DNA of 5,340 nt from an uncultured Clostridia bacterium (GTDB lineage Bacteria > Bacillota_A > Clostridia > Christensenellales > CAG-138), in the NCBI GenBank assembly GCA_946623765.1, contig CAMORL010000114.1, positions 1-5,340 on the forward strand, in the 5' to 3' direction. This document shows, piece after piece, positions 5,313 through 5,340 of this stretch; the first letter of the stretch is position 1, and each line of letters opens with the position of its first letter. The translations under genes were made by a program, and so were the position numbers. The notes below the pieces were generated by a model. That model worked only from the letters and a program-made list of their open reading frames with translations. It was not told where the DNA came from and did not search any database.

Positions 5313-5340
5313 GCCCGAGTTTCCGGTTCCCGCCGCGTTT

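Overview
The window is a gene-dense bacterial segment with every supported gene on the minus strand, so transcription runs from high to low coordinates. Base composition is G+C-rich (by eye about 60%). Strong GGAGG-type ribosome binding sites, good sigma-A/sigma-70-type promoters, U-tract terminators and the DUF3842 and DUF3795 families point to a G+C-rich member of the Clostridia, perhaps an uncultured gut or sediment lineage. That assignment is inference.

In transcription order: (1) 5253-4825 encodes a DUF3842 protein of unknown function with its own extended -10 promoter at the right edge. (2) 4842-4632 is a regulatory interval. It has a near-consensus promoter overlapping the end of the DUF3842 gene, a leader of about 100 nt with three small hairpins, and a strong intrinsic terminator (4738-4700) before the first transporter gene. 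That is the layout of an attenuator or riboswitch. I could not match it to a class I know. (3) 4631-1058 is a tightly packed four-gene operon: FecCD-type permease, FecE/BtuD-type ATPase, FecB/BtuF-type lipoprotein, and a class I SAM-dependent methyltransferase. Junctions are a 1-nt overlap, a 4-nt gap and a 1-nt gap. A terminator at 1005-979 closes it. (4) A separate promoter at 969-941 drives a GNAT acetyltransferase, then a cysteine-rich DUF3795 protein, then (ATGA overlap) another gene running off the left edge, probably a second GNAT.

The central operon is a complete type II (BtuCDF/FecBCDE-like) importer for an iron chelate, corrinoid, heme or similar metal-organic ligand; sequence alone does not decide which. 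The lipoprotein would capture the ligand outside the membrane, a permease dimer would pass it in, and the ATPase dimer would power transport. The methyltransferase is cotranscribed and apparently translationally coupled to the lipoprotein gene, so it may act on the imported ligand or on a metallophore. The least explained elements are the conditional-looking leader and the methyltransferase's place in the operon. No mobile element, CRISPR array, tRNA or rRNA was seen, and no gene-free stretch exceeds 300 bases.
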